From: Mytilus trossulus
Taxonomy: Eukaryota > Mollusca > Bivalvia > Mytilida > Mytilidae
Length of the DNA stretch: 64,000 nucleotides
Reading direction: 5' to 3'
Assembly (NCBI RefSeq): GCF_036588685.1
Contig: NC_086382.1
Location: 63,918,010-63,982,009 of the forward strand
Both the position numbers and the translations under genes were made by a program. This document shows positions 61,298 through 64,000 of the stretch, in pieces. Below the pieces are notes generated by a model. The model ran no database searches, was not told the origin of the DNA, and saw only the letters and a program-made list of their open reading frames with translations. Numbering within the stretch: the first letter of the stretch is position 1; each line of letters starts with the position of its first letter.

Positions 61298-61619
61298 CTT
61301 AAATAAGAAAATTGATAAATGTTATTAGATAAAAGTTTTTTTATAAAAAGAATAATATATAAGACGAGAATTATTTTACCTACATGTAGAAAACGTACAA
61401 TATGGGATTTCCATTATTTCACTTATGTTCTCGCTTATAGTATATCAACGTATTTCCGATACGCGTACCGGTTCTATGAACAATGATGAAATGCACGAGG
61501 ATCATAATTACGAAGAAAACAAACGTTCATTTGATTTGCATTTGCGACATTCCAATCTAAATAACATTGAAAGATATTTTTAAATCATTTATTTAACATC
61601 GTTTCTGTCAAAAAATTAA

Positions 61620-61778
61620 GAAATAATTCATGGGGGTTTGAATGTATCGTGATTTTACCACGGGTTGGCCCTTTATGACAAATATTTTATCCTGAGCGGT
61701 AGCGAAGGGTAAAATATCGGCATAAAGGGACAACCCGTGATAAAATCACGATACATTCAAGCCCCCATGAATTATTTC
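61620..61778. mobile_element. Foldback (palindromic) element 2
   Basis: Arms begin GAAATAATTCATGGGGG and end with its complement, with a GC-richer centre (GAGCGGTAGCGAAGGG). It sits where similarity between the two receptor copies stops, in intron 1 of copy 2. Confidence 0.8.
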
Positions 61779-62089
61779 GATTCTAATAGGACAAATACGG
61801 CAAGTGTTTTGGATCGAAGAGCTCTAGGTGATGGTTTCTCATAAATAAACGCACTATTAAATTGACGTAAAAGAACGGAGCAAAGTGAATTATCAACATG
61901 CTTAAACTAGTTATAATAACATATTTAGATAGGTTTGGATGAATTTAAATGATTATATTACTTATATGTCTTATATGTATACAAAACAAATTGCTTATAT
62001 AACACATTTTAGCATCGTTTGTTTACGTTGCATTGCTTTGATGATTTTTGCTTTCACAAGCGTGTATTTTCCCGTAATATGCTTATATA

Positions 62090-62345
62090 CTGACGTCATC
62101 GTTCTATGACGCCGGGTAACTCATTCATAAAAAAAGCATATGACGTGGGAGTACGAACGGAACAGCCCGAACAATATATTCATAATTTACCACGGCTGTG
62201 TACTCAAAGCGTTTGAAGGACGTCCTATTAGACAGTGGAAAAGCCACGGATCAGTTCTGCGCCTCCTTCCATATGACGTAAAAATCAAGGGCGACAATCG
62301 CGGTTTTTACATAGACGGCGACAGTATCGCGCCATCTCGGTAATT
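62090..62345 (+). other. CpG-richer block with a 67-codon open frame
   Basis: This stretch is visibly richer in CG dinucleotides than anything nearby and contains TGACGTCA (about 62091) and further TGACG motifs. An ATG at 62140 opens 67 codons to 62343 (including YHGCVLKAFEGRPIRQW), with no recognised domain. It could be a promoter/first exon of a plus-strand gene leaving the window, or part of a repeat. Confidence 0.3.
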
Positions 62346-62507
62346 TGTTTACATCGTGGACGTGTGATTTTTATAGAAATTTATTATTAAAGACAATTAA
62401 ACTTGTGTCATTTCATCATCAATTAGTTATATAGGTAAGTTTAACAGGTGACCATGCTATTTTTTCTTCTTAGGAGATTTTATTTTACAAGAAACAAACA
62501 TCTGAAA

Positions 62508-62546
62508 ATGGCAAGTGACGTTGTTATTTTGGAAGATAAAAATATG
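62508..62546 (+). other. Possible first coding exon of a gene leaving the window
   Basis: ATG opens MASDVVILEDKNM before a GTGGGT donor-like site. A strong acceptor-like tract (TTTTTTCTTCTTAG) ends at 62473, just upstream. It lies 160 bp after the CpG-richer block. Very short; weak evidence. Confidence 0.15.
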
Positions 62547-62559
62547 GTGGGTGTTTTCC

Positions 62560-63253
62560 CTTTCTGAAAATAACTGACGCATTCAGTGTGTCCCTAAAAA
62601 TTTGCATAAATACTCATCACTCCGTGTCAAATTGTAACTGAGGCTACGAAAAGGAAGCACATACATCGACGCCATTTTCAACAGATAAAGTTTCTGAGCT
62701 CACGAAATCCTAGTATTATTACTTTTAATGGTTAGTAGAAAAATATGAACACTATCCATTACATAATTTATTGATCAGATCGAGTTATGGCTATATGTTT
62801 GCCTCTTTTCGATGCTGAAATCCAGTAAATTTCCACAGACCACATATAAATAAACGCCCTTTTCTCATCGTGAGACTTCAATTTTGAATAAAACTTGGAT
62901 TTTGGCATGTCAATGTTAGCATTTAAATTTTGATTAAATTATTACGGTTGTGTAAAGCATTTGTGCTGATTTGTTTGGTTGTCTCGAATAATAAAAAGGC
63001 TAATATGCATGGTTTTATATTTTTATTTTTGAAGCCAAAAAGTGTGTGACAAAAAAACAAACAAAATAAAATTATAGGAAAAAGATAACAACTACATAAA
63101 TATAGTTTAAGTTTATCCTAAACCTCTACCCATCTTTACTAACAGCTAGTACAGGGTTCACAAAATAGGGAATCAGGGGCAGATCCAGCCATTTTGAAAA
63201 GGGGTAAAGGGGGGTTCCAACTATATGTCCCCATTCAAATACATTGATCGTCC
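62560..63253. other. AT-rich DNA with a repeat-like GGGG segment
   Basis: Around 63180-63230 a G-rich stretch (AAGGGGTAAAGGGGGGTTCC) resembles a common mussel repeat. Nothing else recognised. Confidence 0.4.
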
Positions 63254-63340
63254 AAATAATTATGACGTCTGACAAAGCTATTTTTTCTGGGACGCATCCC
63301 AGAAAAAAAAATATCCTAGCCAGACGTCAAAATTATATGA
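63254..63340. mobile_element. Foldback (palindromic) element 3
   Basis: Imperfect outer arms (ATAATTATGACGTCTG and CAGACGTCAAAATTATAT) enclose a perfect inner hairpin TCTGGGA-CGCA-TCCCAGA. About 87 bp, no coding content. Confidence 0.7.
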
Positions 63341-63928
63341 ACTATTGATGTGCTAATTTATATATTGAGAAAAGAGAAATGATGGACAAAAAGTATAAAA
63401 AAAAAGTGACAAATGAACTTAAAGATTAAATGATAAAGAAATGGAGAACACCCCATCCAGACCCTTGTCTATGTGAACAACAGTACTATTATTTTTGCTG
63501 AATAGTGCCTTCGGGAATGTAAAGTATCTGTTAAAGATTTCAGGTATATGAAATATTAACCAGTAGGAAAGTATAAATTATGCCCTCCTTCCATGCTAGA
63601 AAAATAAAATAAAATCATGTGATTTATTGTTGAATTTTGTTGCCACATTCAGTATTGGCTAGGTATTGTGGCCAGGTTTTATTGGTGGTGGATACATTTA
63701 ATATCAACTACTGGTATAAAGAATGAAAGATATGAATGATTGAATGAAAAGTTACCTTTTAAATAACAGATACATGTAAGATAATTTACTTTATACTTTA
63801 TTTAAACATTATTTATATCTATTAAAAAGATTGATATACTATTATGGTGATGAATTAAAGATACTGAAGTAAAAGAATAAATAAATAGAAATTTCTCCAG
63901 ACATCTGTTGCTGTATATGATTATTACC

Positions 63929-64000
63929 TTTTCTTGAGGGAGGGTAGGACCTTTTTCGGGCCGTCTGGATTGGGTGTTTCGAAGCTCAGGATTTCGGGAT
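63929..64000 (-). other. Possible partial exon at the window edge
   Basis: On the minus strand two frames are open from the window edge to a donor-like AAAG/gtaata at about 63928. One reads PEILSFETPNPDGPKKVLPS. It is GC-richer than the flanks. Too short to judge. Confidence 0.2.

Noticed and set aside
60882..61298. 138-residue frame as a complete gene
   Set aside because: The last ten residues are read-through past a GTATGT donor, and the first codon straddles an acceptor. Exon limits are 60911-61297.

Overview
The window looks like nuclear DNA of a marine bivalve, most probably a mussel of the genus Mytilus. It is strongly AT-rich, its genes are split into short exons by long introns, and most of the rest is dispersed repeats I recognise as abundant in mussel genomes: the 3' tail of a Penelope-like element, hammerhead-ribozyme repeats and the 'CCCCTCTACTATCGTAGGTGGGG' type repeat (given here only as a label). 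The genus assignment rests on memory of these repeats, not on a search.

The only convincing host genes are two tandem paralogues on the minus strand, about 27 kb apart. Copy 1 occupies 25321-34766 in five exons and copy 2 occupies 55474-61297, with four of the five exons found. Each encodes a single-pass receptor-like protein: signal peptide, a six-cysteine extracellular domain (possibly CUB-like), a Thr/Glu/Lys-rich stalk, a Gly-rich transmembrane helix and a 133-codon cytoplasmic tail with several Yxx[V/I] tyrosine motifs. Splice sites, phases and exon lengths match between copies. Copy 1 has a 2-nt frameshift in its ectodomain exon. Copy 2 has a longer, internally repeated stalk, and its signal-peptide exon was not found.

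Layout. 1-9 kb: mostly unassigned AT-rich DNA, a TTAA-flanked inverted-repeat element (6.3-6.9 kb) and a decayed tyrosine-recombinase gene (7.57-8.23 kb). 9-13 kb: a deleted Tc1/mariner element and a short tandem repeat. 13.3-17.2 kb: a decayed LINE with PHD finger and coiled coil in ORF1. 17.3-25.2 kb: dispersed repeats, a large foldback and a Penelope-like reverse transcriptase that landed just behind copy 1. 25.3-34.8 kb: receptor copy 1, with a decayed LINE in intron 4. 36.2-36.8 kb: a solo LTR. 37-51 kb: nested repeats, including a second LINE cut by two insertions and a recent 1054-bp tandem duplication. 51.6-55.1 kb: a possible 3.5-kb inverted-terminal element. 55.5-61.3 kb: receptor copy 2. 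61.6-64 kb: two foldbacks, a CpG-richer block and possible edges of other genes.

The most notable non-gene signal is a set of seven decayed hammerhead ribozymes in dispersed repeats. Each keeps part of the catalytic core, but none is predicted to be active as written.
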